A DNA stretch of 64,000 nt from the NCBI GenBank assembly GCA_029053015.1, contig JAIDHX010000037.1, forward strand, positions 62,001-126,000, given 5' to 3'. Made by a program: the position numbers and the translations under genes. Position 1 is the first letter of the stretch. Every line of letters begins with the position of its first letter. The notes under the pieces were generated by a model. That model saw nothing but the letters and a program-made list of their open reading frames with translations, ran no database searches and had not been told where the DNA came from. The DNA comes from Lachnospiraceae bacterium. GTDB lineage: Bacteria; Bacillota; Clostridia; Lachnospirales; Lachnospiraceae. This document shows, in pieces, positions 15,753 to 25,500 of this stretch.

Positions 15753-16808
15753 ATGCCTAATGTAAGAGAAATATTAGAAGAAGCAAAAGCGGCGGGAGCG
15801 TCAGATGTACATATTACAGTAGGGATTCCACCCAAGATAAGGGTAAACGGCAAGCTGATTACGCTGACGCAGTATAACCGGCTTCTGCCTGCTGACACGC
15901 TGGATATGCTGTTAAATATTATGACGGAAACCCAGCGCAACCGTTTTGAGGAGAAGGGCGAATACGATATGTCCTTTTCCATACCTGATTTGGGAAGATA
16001 CCGTGTCAATGCGTACAAGCAGCGTGGCAGTGTGGCGCTTGCGTTCAGACTTGTAGGCACGAAGGTGCCTGCGCCGGAAGAACTGGGCGTGCCGGCTTCC
16101 GTTATCGATTTATATCAGAGAAAAAGAGGGTTGATCCTGGTTACCGGACCGACAGGAAGCGGTAAATCTACGACGCTTGCGGCAATTATTGATAAAATCA
16201 ACAACTGCAGGGATGCGCATGTCATTACGCTGGAGGACCCGATAGAGTATCTGCATCAGCACAAAATGGCGATGGTAAACCAGAGAGAAATCGGTTTGGA
16301 TTCCGAAAATTATGCCAATGCCCTGCGTGCAGCGCTCCGTGAAGACCCCGATGTCATTCTGGTGGGCGAGATGAGAGATTTTGAGACTATCAGCGTGGCG
16401 ATTACCGCAGCGGAGACAGGACACCTTGTGCTGTCAACCCTGCATACCATCGGAGCGGCGAGCACGGTAGACCGTGTTATCGACGTATTTCCGCCCCATC
16501 AGCAGCAGCAGATCAGAGTGCAGTTTTCCAATGTACTGGAGGCAGTTATATCCCAGCAGCTTGTCCCTACCATAGACGGCAGGGGACGTGTGGCTGCATT
16601 TGAGGTAATGCATGCCAACCATGCTGTCCGCAATCTGATTCGTGAGGGCAAGTCCCATCAGCTTACATCCGTTATGCAGACAAACCGTAAGCTGGGCATG
16701 ATGACCATGGACGAAGCGCTTCAGCAGCTTTACTTTGCGGGTCGTATCAGCCGCGAAATGGCAATCCAGTTTGCCCAGGACCCCGACAACATGGAAAACA
16801 AAATTTAA
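15753..16808 (+). CDS. pilT: Twitching motility ATPase PilT
   Basis: 351 residues, normal for PilT. It powers retraction of type IV pili at the cytoplasmic face. N-terminal PAS-like domain (ASDVHITVGIPPKIRVNG), Walker A GPTGSGKST at about 131-139, Asp box ITLEDPIEY, Walker B DPDVILVGEMRD, His box STLHT and the PilT-type C-terminus with AIRNLIRE-like AVRNLIREGKSHQLTSVMQT. No pilin, PilB or PilC gene is near, so its partners are elsewhere. The next genes, comM/yifB and dprA, suggest a role in DNA uptake rather than only motility. Confidence 0.93.
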   Translation: MPNVREILEEAKAAGASDVHITVGIPPKIRVNGKLITLTQYNRLLPADTLDMLLNIMTETQRNRFEEKGEYDMSFSIPDLGRYRVNAYKQRGSVALAFRLVGTKVPAPEELGVPASVIDLYQRKRGLILVTGPTGSGKSTTLAAIIDKINNCRDAHVITLEDPIEYLHQHKMAMVNQREIGLDSENYANALRAALREDPDVILVGEMRDFETISVAITAAETGHLVLSTLHTIGAASTVDRVIDVFPPHQQQQIRVQFSNVLEAVISQQLVPTIDGRGRVAAFEVMHANHAVRNLIREGKSHQLTSVMQTNRKLGMMTMDEALQQLYFAGRISREMAIQFAQDPDNMENKI

Positions 16809-16839
16809 TGATTCACTTCCTATCATTCGTTATCCAGCC

Positions 16840-16875
16840 GGGCGGGCTTGCCCCCGCAAGCCCACCCGCAGCTAT
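16840..16875 (+). terminator. Terminator after pilT
   Basis: GGGCGGGCTTGC (16840-16851) pairs with GCAAGCCCACCCGC (16856-16869) around a C-rich 4-nt loop. AT-rich sequence with a short T-run follows. It lies 31 nt after the pilT stop. Confidence 0.6.
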
Positions 16876-17020
16876 ATATTTTTCTGTACCAATTTATGTT
16901 CTGAAACAATATCTACTATGAGTCAAAATTTTCATCTTTTATATAACTTCAAGTAATTCTAGTGCAGCATCATTAAAAAATCCAATAACAATGCAATAAT
17001 ACAAAAATAGGTAATTGCGA

Positions 17021-17136
17021 AATATCTTCTGCAAGTGACGGAAATGTTCAATATAGACAAAAACAGGCTCCTAAGCAGTGGCAGGTCGCCCTTATTTTGT
17101 CTATATTGCCCATTTCCTGTAGATTGCAAGAATATT
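17021..17136. repeat. Left internal hairpin of the MITE-like element
   Basis: A perfect 14-bp stem pairs CAATATAGACAAAA (17049-17062) with TTTTGTCTATATTG (17095-17108). Outside it, GGAAATG pairs with CATTTCC, and AATATCTTCTGCAA with TTGCAAGAATATT imperfectly. Confidence 0.7.
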
Positions 17137-17195
17137 TTGCAGGCACCTTTTGACCTTTATTGGGTAATCGTGAAATTCACACTTGCCGATTTCGA

Positions 17196-17330
17196 ATTGT
17201 GCACATGGTATATTCCATAAGCAGACCCTTGCTTACCGTCGGTACTTAGCGAGGTTTTTTCGAGCTTAGTACCGCTACGGTAAGCTTGGAGCGAGAGCGA
17301 GTCTGCGTTGGAATATACCATGTGTACAAT
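17196..17330. repeat. 135-nt three-tier hairpin element (copy 2), inside the MITE-like element
   Basis: Outer arms 17196-17217 and 17309-17330 pair over 22 nt with one mismatch, leading into GCAGAC (17221-17226) and GTCTGC (17301-17306). The middle stem is GCTTACCGT (17231-17239) with ACGGTAAGC (17277-17285). The inner stem is GTACTTAGC with GCTTAGTAC. The right internal loop carries GAGCGAGAGCG (17289-17299). Loop sequences and layout match the hairpin at 4463-4600, but the stem sequences differ and remain paired. Confidence 0.8.
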
Positions 17331-17395
17331 GACAACGGTATAGTTTCTGCGTTTCGCAATTACCTAAATACAAAAACACAGAAAGGAGTACTTTT

Positions 17396-18940
17396 ATGTT
17401 TAGTGCAGTCAACACAGGAGGAATCCGCGGAATGGACGCCTATCCGGTGCGCGTGGAAGTGGATCTGTCAAGAGGCCTTCCATGCTTTGAGCTGGTGGGC
17501 AGCGCGGGCAATGAAGTCAAAGAAGCGAGGGAAAGGGTACAGATTGCCTTGAAAAACGAGGGAGTGGCGCTTCCGGTATCCAAAATAACCGTCAATCTCT
17601 CTCCGGCAGACATCAGAAAGGAGGGGACAGGGTACGATTTGCCGATTGCAGCAGGTCTGCTGGCATGCATGGGTATGTTTCCTGCGTCTGCTTTTCAGAA
17701 TACCGCTTTTTTGGGAGAACTTGCCCTGAATGGGGAGGTGCGGCGGATAAACGGTGTGCTTCCGATTGTGATTGCACTTAAGAAGGCGGGCATCGACATC
17801 TTTCTGGTGCCTGCGGCAAATGCGGGGGAATGTGCGGCAGTTCCGGGCATCCGGACGGTGGGACTAAAAAGTGTAAGGGAGCTGATTGACTATCTGAAAG
17901 CAGACGAGGCAGAGCGGTGCAGATGTTTTCCACCTTATACAAAGTGGAAAACAGAGAAAGCAGAGGCCGGAAAGAAGGACTTTGCACAGGTATGCGGGCA
18001 GGAAAGCGCTAAGCGGGCGGCGGAAGTGGCTGCCGCGGGATTTCACCATCTGATGCTGGCCGGCGCGCCGGGGACGGGAAAGACCATGATTGCAGAACGG
18101 ATTCCGGGAATTCTGCCGCCGATGTCGGAAGAAGAAAAGCTGGAGGTGTCTGCCATCTACAGCATTGCAGGAAAGCTGGAATCGGAAGGGCTGATGGAAA
18201 ACCGCCCGTTTCTTGCGCCGCACCATACCGTATCGCCGCAGGCGATGGCGGGAGGCGGGCGAATTCCGCGCCCCGGGCTTTTGTCCCTGGCGCATCGCGG
18301 CATCCTGTTTTTAGATGAGATGCCGGAGTTTTCTTCCGCCGTTCTGGAGGTGCTCCGCCAGCCCATGGAGGAAAGAAGAGTGCATATTGACAGAAGTCAC
18401 GGCTCTTATACCTATCCGGCGGATTTTATGCTGGTGTGCGCCATGAATCCCTGCCCCTGCGGTTACTTTCCGGATAGAAACCGCTGTAACTGTTCGCCGG
18501 CAGATATCCGGCGTTATCTGGGACGGATATCCGGTCCGATTTTAGATCGGATTGACATGATAACGGAAGCAGCGCCCGTTGCGGTGAAAGATTTGTATGA
18601 GGCAAAGGCGGGGGAAGATACCGATACCATCAGGCAGCGGGTTCTGCAGGCGCGGGAAAGGCAGCAGTTCCGCTATCGGGGAAGCCGTTACCGCTTTAAC
18701 GGGGAACTTCCCGGGAGCGAGGTAAAAAAGTACTGTTTTCCGACTTTTGACGGGCAGCGTTTTCTGGAGCAGATGGAAGAAGCAGGGCAGATTAGCGCCA
18801 GAGCCTTTCACAAGATACTGCGGCTTGCGCGGACGACTGCCGATTTGGCGGGCAGTGAGGAAATCGGGCAGGCGCATTTGGCGGAGGCTATTTGTTACAA
18901 CAGCGGAAGAAGGCGCTTCTGGAACCAAATGGCAATGTAA
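17396..18940 (+). CDS. comM: YifB/ComM-family AAA+ ATPase (Mg-chelatase-like)
   Basis: 514 residues, the usual length. An N-terminal Lon-protease-like S5 domain (residues about 1-165, PADIRKEGTGYDLPIA) is followed by a Mg-chelatase ChlI-type AAA+ domain with Walker A GAPGTGKT at about 222-229 and Walker B ILFLDEMPEF. A Cys cluster, NPCPCGYFPDRNRCNC, is typical of the family. ComM is a helicase that aids branch migration of incoming DNA during natural transformation in other bacteria; the gene next to dprA is the usual arrangement. The MITE-like element lies 29 nt upstream and may have displaced or replaced the native promoter. Confidence 0.93.
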   Translation: MFSAVNTGGIRGMDAYPVRVEVDLSRGLPCFELVGSAGNEVKEARERVQIALKNEGVALPVSKITVNLSPADIRKEGTGYDLPIAAGLLACMGMFPASAFQNTAFLGELALNGEVRRINGVLPIVIALKKAGIDIFLVPAANAGECAAVPGIRTVGLKSVRELIDYLKADEAERCRCFPPYTKWKTEKAEAGKKDFAQVCGQESAKRAAEVAAAGFHHLMLAGAPGTGKTMIAERIPGILPPMSEEEKLEVSAIYSIAGKLESEGLMENRPFLAPHHTVSPQAMAGGGRIPRPGLLSLAHRGILFLDEMPEFSSAVLEVLRQPMEERRVHIDRSHGSYTYPADFMLVCAMNPCPCGYFPDRNRCNCSPADIRRYLGRISGPILDRIDMITEAAPVAVKDLYEAKAGEDTDTIRQRVLQARERQQFRYRGSRYRFNGELPGSEVKKYCFPTFDGQRFLEQMEEAGQISARAFHKILRLARTTADLAGSEEIGQAHLAEAICYNSGRRRFWNQMAM

Positions 18941-18983
18941 CAAAAGGTCATAAACGAAATAGTGGCGCAGGAAGGAGACATAT

Positions 18984-20168
18984 TTGCAAAAGAAAGAGGA
19001 AATACAGGCACAGCAGCCGTTTGCCCACTGGTTAAACCGTGTAGAGGGAATCGGCGGCGCATGGGCGAGGCGGCTGGTTGAAGTTTTCGGAACTCCTGAA
19101 GAAGTGTATCGTGCAAGTGAAAAAAGTCTTTTGGCAGTGGTCGGGAGCAGCCGGCTGGAAGAATTATTAAAGGCGCAGAAGAATGAGGTATACGAAGCGT
19201 ATGAAAGTATGGAGAGGGATAACATTGTGTTTATACCCTGTTATCATCCTGATTATCCGAAGCGGCTTTTACAGATTCCGGACAGTCCCTTTGGCGTCTA
19301 CGTAAAGGGAAGGGTACTGAAGGACTGTGAGCGAAGCGTGGCAATCGTCGGAGCAAGAAACTGCTCGGCGTATGGCAGGTATGTGGCGGATGCGTTTGCG
19401 AGAGAGCTTGCCAAGGAGGGAGTGGCGGTGATAAGCGGCATGGCAAAGGGGATTGACGGAGTGGCGCAGAACGGCGCGCTTGCCGCCGGAGGCAGAACCT
19501 ATGCCGTGCTGGGCTGCGGCGTGGATATTTGTTATCCGGCGTCCCATGAAAGGCTTTATGAGGAAATCTGCAGAACGGGAGGGGTTCTGTCCACTTATCC
19601 GCCCAAAACGGCACCGACGCCGAAACTCTTTCCGCCGCGTAACCGGATTATCAGCGGACTTTCCGACGCTGTTCTGGTGGTGGAGGCAAGACAGAAGAGC
19701 GGAACGCTGATAACTGTGGATATGGCGTTGGAGCAGGGACGTGAGGTCTATGTGGTGCCCGGGCGGATAACGGACAGGCTGAGCGACGGCTGTAACCGAC
19801 TGCTTTTGCAGGGGGCGGGCATGGCGATTTCTCCGGCACAGATGATAAAAGAACTTTCGGAAACCGTGTGGAGAAGCTGTCCGCAAGAGGCGCAGGATGG
19901 GGCAGATTCCCGGGTGAAAGACGTGGCGGCAGGAAACACAGAGACAGGAATTACAGCGGCAGAAAAATACAGCGGGCAGGAAAAAGCGCTGCTTTCTTTG
20001 CTTGATTTTTATCCCATATCCATGGAACAGATATACATCATGGCACAGAATGAGAAACTCTTGTGCGGACTTAAGCTGCCGCAGCTTATGGAGCTTCTCT
20101 TAAAGCTTATCGCAAGAGGCATGGTAGCGGATGAGGGCGGCTATTACGGGTTGAAAAAACCGATATAA
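18984..20168 (+). CDS. dprA: DNA-processing protein DprA (Smf)
   Basis: 394 residues from TTG 18984, preceded by GAAGGAGA. DprA binds incoming single-stranded DNA and loads RecA. The Rossmann-like core has VAIVGARNCSAYG, GMAKGIDGVAQNGAL, FPPRNRIISGLSDAVLVVEA and SGTLITVDMALEQGREVYVVPG, all canonical. An N-terminal SAM-like helix-hairpin region (HWLNRVEGIGGAWARRLVEVFG) and a C-terminal winged-helix-like segment (MEQIYIMAQ to GMVADEGGYY) complete the normal three-part layout. It lies 43 nt after comM, so the two are likely one operon. Confidence 0.95.
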   Translation: MQKKEEIQAQQPFAHWLNRVEGIGGAWARRLVEVFGTPEEVYRASEKSLLAVVGSSRLEELLKAQKNEVYEAYESMERDNIVFIPCYHPDYPKRLLQIPDSPFGVYVKGRVLKDCERSVAIVGARNCSAYGRYVADAFARELAKEGVAVISGMAKGIDGVAQNGALAAGGRTYAVLGCGVDICYPASHERLYEEICRTGGVLSTYPPKTAPTPKLFPPRNRIISGLSDAVLVVEARQKSGTLITVDMALEQGREVYVVPGRITDRLSDGCNRLLLQGAGMAISPAQMIKELSETVWRSCPQEAQDGADSRVKDVAAGNTETGITAAEKYSGQEKALLSLLDFYPISMEQIYIMAQNEKLLCGLKLPQLMELLLKLIARGMVADEGGYYGLKKPI

Positions 20169-20171
20169 GCG

Positions 20172-20200
20172 TTGTCCGTGGGTGAAAAATGTTATATAAT
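20172..20200 (+). promoter_or_regulatory. Promoter of the M28 peptidase gene
   Basis: TTGTCC (20172-20177), 17 nt, TATAAT (20195-20200), 50 nt before the ATG. Confidence 0.6.
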
Positions 20201-20250
20201 GACAGGGATGAAAGAAATCGGGAATCAAGCAAGCAGGAGGAAAAGGGAAA

Positions 20251-21510
20251 ATGAAAGAACTGATGGATTTGGTAAAGGAATTAAGCTTTGTACGGGTGGC
20301 CGGAAGCGCAGAAGAGAAAAAGGCGGCAGAGCTGATTGTGAGGGAAATTGACGGAATTGCAGAGGAAGCGAAAAAAGAACTGCATGGAGAATATATGACG
20401 TTCACCATTCCGGATGCGAAGGTAAAAAAGTGTTCTGTATGGGCCGCCGGGCGGGAAATTTCATGTATGCCTTTTTTGCGCTCAGGCAATATTGACAGAG
20501 AGTGTGAGCTGGTCTATCTGGATGGCGCTTCCGAGATTGATTTTGCCGGAGTCGGGAATTTAGAAGGCAAGGCGGTGCTGCTGAATAAACTCGTGAAAGA
20601 GGATGTCTATAAACGTCTGGTGGAGCATAATGCGTCGGCATTTTTGACTTTACAGGGAAAGTATTATTTTTCGGAGAAGGAGGCTTCTCTGTATCCTAAA
20701 AGACTGCGGGAGCATTTCAGCAGGAATGGAGTCATACCGGGATTTATGATAACGGCGGCAGACGCTCTTTGGCTGATACAGGAGGAAGTGGGTAAGGTGC
20801 GGCTGACGCTGGAGCAGGAGAATGTAGAACCGGAAAGCCGGAATATATCGGTGGTAATAGAAGGTACTGATTTGAAAGAGGAAAGCATTGTGCTCACAGC
20901 ACATTATGACTCTGTTCCCGTAGGTACGGGTGCCTGGGATAATGCCACCGGTGCGGTGGCGCTTCTGGCAATACTGAAGCATTTTGCGGTGAATCCGCCC
21001 AGAAGGACATTGCGGTTTTTATGGTGTGGAAGCGAGGAATTGGGGCTTTTGGGCTCCAAAGCATATGTGGAGCAGCAAAAAGAGCTGCTTGACGGGATTA
21101 AATTCTGTTTCAATTTTGATATGTGCGGCACAGCTTTGGGTGCAAACAGCATTATGGTTACGGGAGAAAAGGAACTGCAGACATTTGTGGAGCAGTATTG
21201 TAAAATAACAGGTTATTCTGCAGACGTAGAGGCAGGTGTTCACTCCAGCGATTCGGCTCCTTTTTGTGATCATGATATTCCGGCGGTGGGACTGAGCAGA
21301 GGGACGTCCACAGCGGAGATTCATACTATACATGACCTGCTTCCGACACTTAGCGAAAAGGCAATGCGCAAAAATGTGGCGTTTGCAGTTCGAATGATTG
21401 GCGATGTGGCAAATGCGGCAGTGCTGCCCGTCAAAAAAGGAATGTCGGAGGAGATGAAGAAGGAATTGGATGAATATTTCCACCGTGAGAAGGAGAAAGA
21501 GTCCAAATAA
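20251..21510 (+). CDS. M28-family zinc aminopeptidase, cytosolic
   Basis: 419 residues with no signal peptide. The M28 metal site is visible: [17 protein letters not shown] supplies the first His and the bridging Asp, [13 protein letters not shown] the catalytic and binding Glu pair, and NFDMCG a further Asp. [19 protein letters not shown] contributes to the later part of the site. A PA-like insertion may occupy about 85-190 ([13 protein letters not shown]). It probably releases N-terminal amino acids from peptides, but the substrate cannot be read from sequence. It starts from its own promoter and ispG follows closely. Confidence 0.85.
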   Translation: MKELMDLVKELSFVRVAGSAEEKKAAELIVREIDGIAEEAKKELHGEYMTFTIPDAKVKKCSVWAAGREISCMPFLRSGNIDRECELVYLDGASEIDFAGVGNLEGKAVLLNKLVKEDVYKRLVEHNASAFLTLQGKYYFSEKEASLYPKRLREHFSRNGVIPGFMITAADALWLIQEEVGKVRLTLEQENVEPESRNISVVIEGTDLKEESIVLTAHYDSVPVGTGAWDNATGAVALLAILKHFAVNPPRRTLRFLWCGSEELGLLGSKAYVEQQKELLDGIKFCFNFDMCGTALGANSIMVTGEKELQTFVEQYCKITGYSADVEAGVHSSDSAPFCDHDIPAVGLSRGTSTAEIHTIHDLLPTLSEKAMRKNVAFAVRMIGDVANAAVLPVKKGMSEEMKKELDEYFHREKEKESK

Positions 21511-21532
21511 AAAGGAAAGGCGCGGTATCGGC

Positions 21533-22591
21533 ATGACAAGAGAACATACAAGAACAGTCAAAATAGGAAATTGTATCATCGGCGGCGGCAATCCGGTGCT
21601 GATTCAGTCCATGACCAACACGCCGACACAGGATGCAGCGGCTACGGTGGCGCAGATAAAAAGGCTTACCGAGGCGGGCTGTGAGATTGTGCGGTGTACG
21701 GTGCCGGACATGGAGGCGGCAAAAGCGCTTTCCGAGATAAAAAAGCAGATTACCATTCCTCTGGTAGCGGATATCCATTTTGACTATAAAATGGCGATTG
21801 CCGCAATGGAAAACGGCGCGGATAAAATCAGGATTAACCCGGGCAATATCGGCAGCAGGGAAAACGTGCTTGCCGTGGTGAATACGGCAAAAGAAAGAGA
21901 GATTCCAATCCGAATCGGCGTAAACAGCGGCTCTTTAGAGAAGCCGCTTCTCGAAAAATACGGCGGCGTGACGGCGGAAGGTATTGTGGAGAGCGCGCTG
22001 GATAAGGTACATATGATAGAGGATATGGGGTATGACAATCTGGTTATCAGCATCAAGTCCTCCGATGTACTGATGTGTGTAAAGGCGCACGAGCTGCTCG
22101 CCCGGCAGACAGACTATCCGCTCCATGTGGGCATCACGGAGGCGGGGACGCTCTGGTCGGGCAATATCAAATCGGGCATTGGGCTTGGCATCATCCTGTA
22201 TCAGGGCATCGGCGATACCGTGCGGGTCTCTTTGAGCGGCGATCCGGTGGAGGAGATTAAGTCGGCAAAGCTTCTGCTGCGGACACTTGGGCTTAGGAAG
22301 GGCGGAATCGAAGTGGTATCCTGTCCTACCTGCGGCAGAACGAAAATAGATTTAATCAGCCTGGCAAATCAGGTGGAAACCATGGCGGCGGCGTATCCCT
22401 ACGATATCAAGGTGGCGGTTATGGGCTGTGTGGTGAACGGACCAGGAGAGGCCAGAGAGGCCGATTTGGGAATTGCAGGAGGCATCGGGGAAGGTCTTTT
22501 GATAAAAAAAGGCGAAATCATAAGAAAGGTGCCGGAAGGAGAGCTGCTTGCCGCCTTAAAGGGCGAGCTGGATAATTGGAGCGTATCATAG
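21533..22591 (+). CDS. ispG: 4-hydroxy-3-methylbut-2-enyl diphosphate synthase (IspG/GcpE)
   Basis: 352 residues from ATG 21533; the open frame extends upstream into the peptidase gene but [12 protein letters not shown] is the family start. IspG is the [4Fe-4S] enzyme of the MEP isoprenoid pathway that reduces MEcPP to HMBPP. Cluster ligands are seen in SCPTCGRT and [11 protein letters not shown], and the TIM-barrel motifs [12 protein letters not shown] and [10 protein letters not shown] are intact. It abuts polC, whose ATG is the next base, as in many Clostridia. The genes that normally precede it (dxr, rseP) lie 20 kb away at 44.8-47.1 kb. Confidence 0.96.
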   Translation: MTREHTRTVKIGNCIIGGGNPVLIQSMTNTPTQDAAATVAQIKRLTEAGCEIVRCTVPDMEAAKALSEIKKQITIPLVADIHFDYKMAIAAMENGADKIRINPGNIGSRENVLAVVNTAKEREIPIRIGVNSGSLEKPLLEKYGGVTAEGIVESALDKVHMIEDMGYDNLVISIKSSDVLMCVKAHELLARQTDYPLHVGITEAGTLWSGNIKSGIGLGIILYQGIGDTVRVSLSGDPVEEIKSAKLLLRTLGLRKGGIEVVSCPTCGRTKIDLISLANQVETMAAAYPYDIKVAVMGCVVNGPGEAREADLGIAGGIGEGLLIKKGEIIRKVPEGELLAALKGELDNWSVS

Positions 22592-25500
22592 ATGGGTAAG
22601 ACATTTTTTGAAGTATTTCCGACGCTTGCGCTGGATGTGCAGGTAAAACAGCAGATGGAGCAGGTGGAGGTGGAAAAGATTACGTCCACCTCGCGCAGGG
22701 ATTTTCTGCGCATTTATATCTGCAGCAGCCATTTGATTCAAAAGGAAATCATACTGAAGCTGGAACGGGAAATCAAAGAACAGCTTTTTAAAAAGGCTGC
22801 CATGACAATCAAAATATATGAGAAGTTTCAGCTTTCCGTCCAGTATACGCCGGAGAAGTTTTTTGATGTATATCAGGAAAGCATCTTGATGGAGCTCAAG
22901 GAGTACGACCATATTCTGTATAACGCCGTAAAAGGAGCAGAGATTCTCTTTGACAGGGAGGGAATTGTCGCGATTACGGTCAAGGATACCGTGCTGGTGC
23001 GCAGCAAATCGGAGGAGCTTGTGCGGATTCTGGAAAAGATATTCAATGACCGCGCAGGTTTTGCGGTGACAGTGCAGCTTTCCTACAAGGAAGCCGAGAC
23101 AGGGAAGTATGAAAAAGAGGATGAACAGAAAATCGCCATGGAGGTGGCGGTCATTTCTGCGCGGTTAAACGGAAGCGGAAAAGTCGTGCAGGCAGAAGCG
23201 CAGGCTTTCCCTGAAGCGGACGAAGCAAAGGCCGGCGGCGAGGAATTTGCCAAAGCGGAAACGGGTGTGTTGTCTGAGAAAGGTGCGGAGTTAAAAGGCG
23301 GCAGGGGAAAGTCGGCAGCAGGCATGGGCGGAAAGAGGCAGTGGGAAGGAAAACGGCCGGATGCAAAACAGGAGAAAGGACAGGGTGTCAAAAGCGCTTA
23401 CAAGCGTTCTGACAATCCGGACGTGCTCTATGGCAGGGACTTTGATGAGGAAGCCATTAAAATCGAAGATATCATCGGTGAGATGGGTGAAGTGGTTATC
23501 CGCGGCAAAATAGCCAATTTTGACAAGCGGGATATCCGGAACGAAAAGACAATTCTCTTTTTTGACGTGACGGATTTTACGGATACCCTGACGGTAAAGC
23601 TGTTTGTGGCGACGGAGAATGTGCCGGAAATCAGCGCTGTGTTAAAACCGGGGAGCTTTGTCAAAATCAAGGGCATTGCCATGATGGACAAATTTGACCA
23701 TGAACTGACTATAGGTTCTATTGCGGGCATCAAAAAGATTCCCGATTTTACGGTGAGCAGGGTGGACACTTCCACGAAAAAAAGGGTGGAGCTTCACTGT
23801 CACACCAAAATGAGCGACATGGACGGGGTTTCGGAGGCGAAGGATATTGTAAAGCGGGCATACAAGTGGGGACATCCCGCCATTGCCATCACGGACCATG
23901 GCGTTGTGCAAGGCTTTACGGACGCAAATCATGTCTGGGACGATTTGTGGAAGGAAGAAAAGGGGAAAAGAAAAGAGCGCGGGGAAAAAGCGGATAAGCA
24001 GGATTTCTTTAAGGTCATATACGGTGTGGAAGCGTATATTGTGGACGACTTAAAGGAAATTGTGACCGGAGACAAAGGACAGGGGCTTGATGAAACCTAT
24101 GTGGTATTTGATATCGAGACCACAGGTTTTTCCCCAATCAACAACAGGATTATTGAAATTGGCGCGGTAAAGGTGCGGGACGGAGAAATTCTGGACAGGT
24201 ATTCCACATTTGTCAATCCGGATGTGCCGATTCCCTTTGAAATAGAAAAACTGACCAGTATCAATGATGCCATGGTGATGGATGCGCCTAAGATAGAAGA
24301 GGTGCTGCCACAGTTTCTTGCGTTCTGCGAGGGTACGGTCATGGTGGCGCATAATGCGTCCTTTGACATGAGCTTTATCAGGGAAAACGCGGCAAGGCAG
24401 GGATTTCCCACTGATTTTACCTATGTGGACACGATGGTGATTTCCCGCGTGCTTCTGCCGAATCAGAACAAGCACACGCTGGATGCGCTGTGCAAAACAT
24501 TCCAGGTTTCGCTGGAAAACCATCACAGGGCTGTGGACGACGCGGAGGCAACCGCCCATATTTTCCTGAAATTCATGGAGATGCTCGCGGAGGAGAAGAT
24601 AAGTACCTTGCAGGAGCTTAATACCTTTGCGCGTCCTTCCGTGGAGAATATCAGCCGTCTGCATCCTTACCACTGCATTATTTTGGCAAAGAACGATTTG
24701 GGGCGGATTAATCTGTACAGGCTGGTGTCCATGTCCCATTTAAAGTATTTTAGCAGGCAGCCCAAGGTGCCGAAGAGTGAAATTTTGAAGCTGCGGGACG
24801 GGTTGATTATCGGAAGCGCCTGTGAAGCGGGAGAGTTGTACCGCGCCCTGCTGGAAGGAAGGGGCGATTCGGAGATTGCCGGTATCGTGGGATTTTACGA
24901 CTATCTGGAAATACAGCCTTTGGGCAACAACCGCTTTATGATAGAGTCGGAGAAGCATCCGAATATCCAGTCAGAGGAAGATCTGATGGAAATGAACCGA
25001 AAGATAGTAAGACTGGGAGAACAGTTTCATAAGCCGGTAGTGGCAACCTGTGACGTACATTTTCTGGATCCGGAGGACGAGGTGTACCGTCGTATCATTA
25101 TGGCGGGAAAGGGCTTTGAAGATGCAGACAATCAGGCGCCGCTCTATTTGCGGACGACGGAGGAGATGCTGTCGGAGTTTGCCTATCTGGGCAGCGATAA
25201 GGCGGAGGAGGTGGTCATCACCAACACCAACCGGATTGCGGACATGATAGAGACCATAGCGCCGGTGCGTCCCGACAAGTGTGCGCCGGTGATTCCCGAT
25301 TCTGATAAGACGCTGAAGGCAATCTGCTATAATAAGGCGCATGAACTCTATGGGGAGAAACTGCCCAAAATCGTGGAGGAACGTCTGGAAAAGGAACTGC
25401 ACTCCATTATCACCAACGGCTTTGCCGTGATGTATATTATTGCGCAGAAGCTGGTTTGGAAATCGGTGGAGGACGGCTATCTGGTGGGTTCGAGAGGTTC

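Larger units (their letters stand above)
17008..17366. mobile_element. MITE-like element, 359 bp, with perfect TIRs and 10-bp target duplication
   Basis: Terminal inverted repeats TAGGTAATTGCGAAA (17008-17022) and TTTCGCAATTACCTA (17352-17366) match perfectly over 15 bp. They are flanked by identical AATACAAAAA copies at 16998-17007 and 17367-17376, a perfect 10-bp direct repeat as left by transposition. There is no transposase; the 61-codon ORF inside (17035-17220) is not credible. The interior folds as two long hairpins (17021-17136 and 17196-17330). It lies in the 587-bp gap between pilT and comM and ends 29 nt before the comM ATG. I see no other gene in that gap. Confidence 0.85.

Noticed and set aside
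17035-17220. 61-codon ORF in the pilT-comM gap
   Set aside because: It runs through the hairpins of the MITE-like element, has no Shine-Dalgarno and shows no protein-like pattern.
24050-24739. 229-codon minus-strand ORF inside polC
   Set aside because: It lies fully within the conserved exonuclease region of polC and has no recognisable domain.
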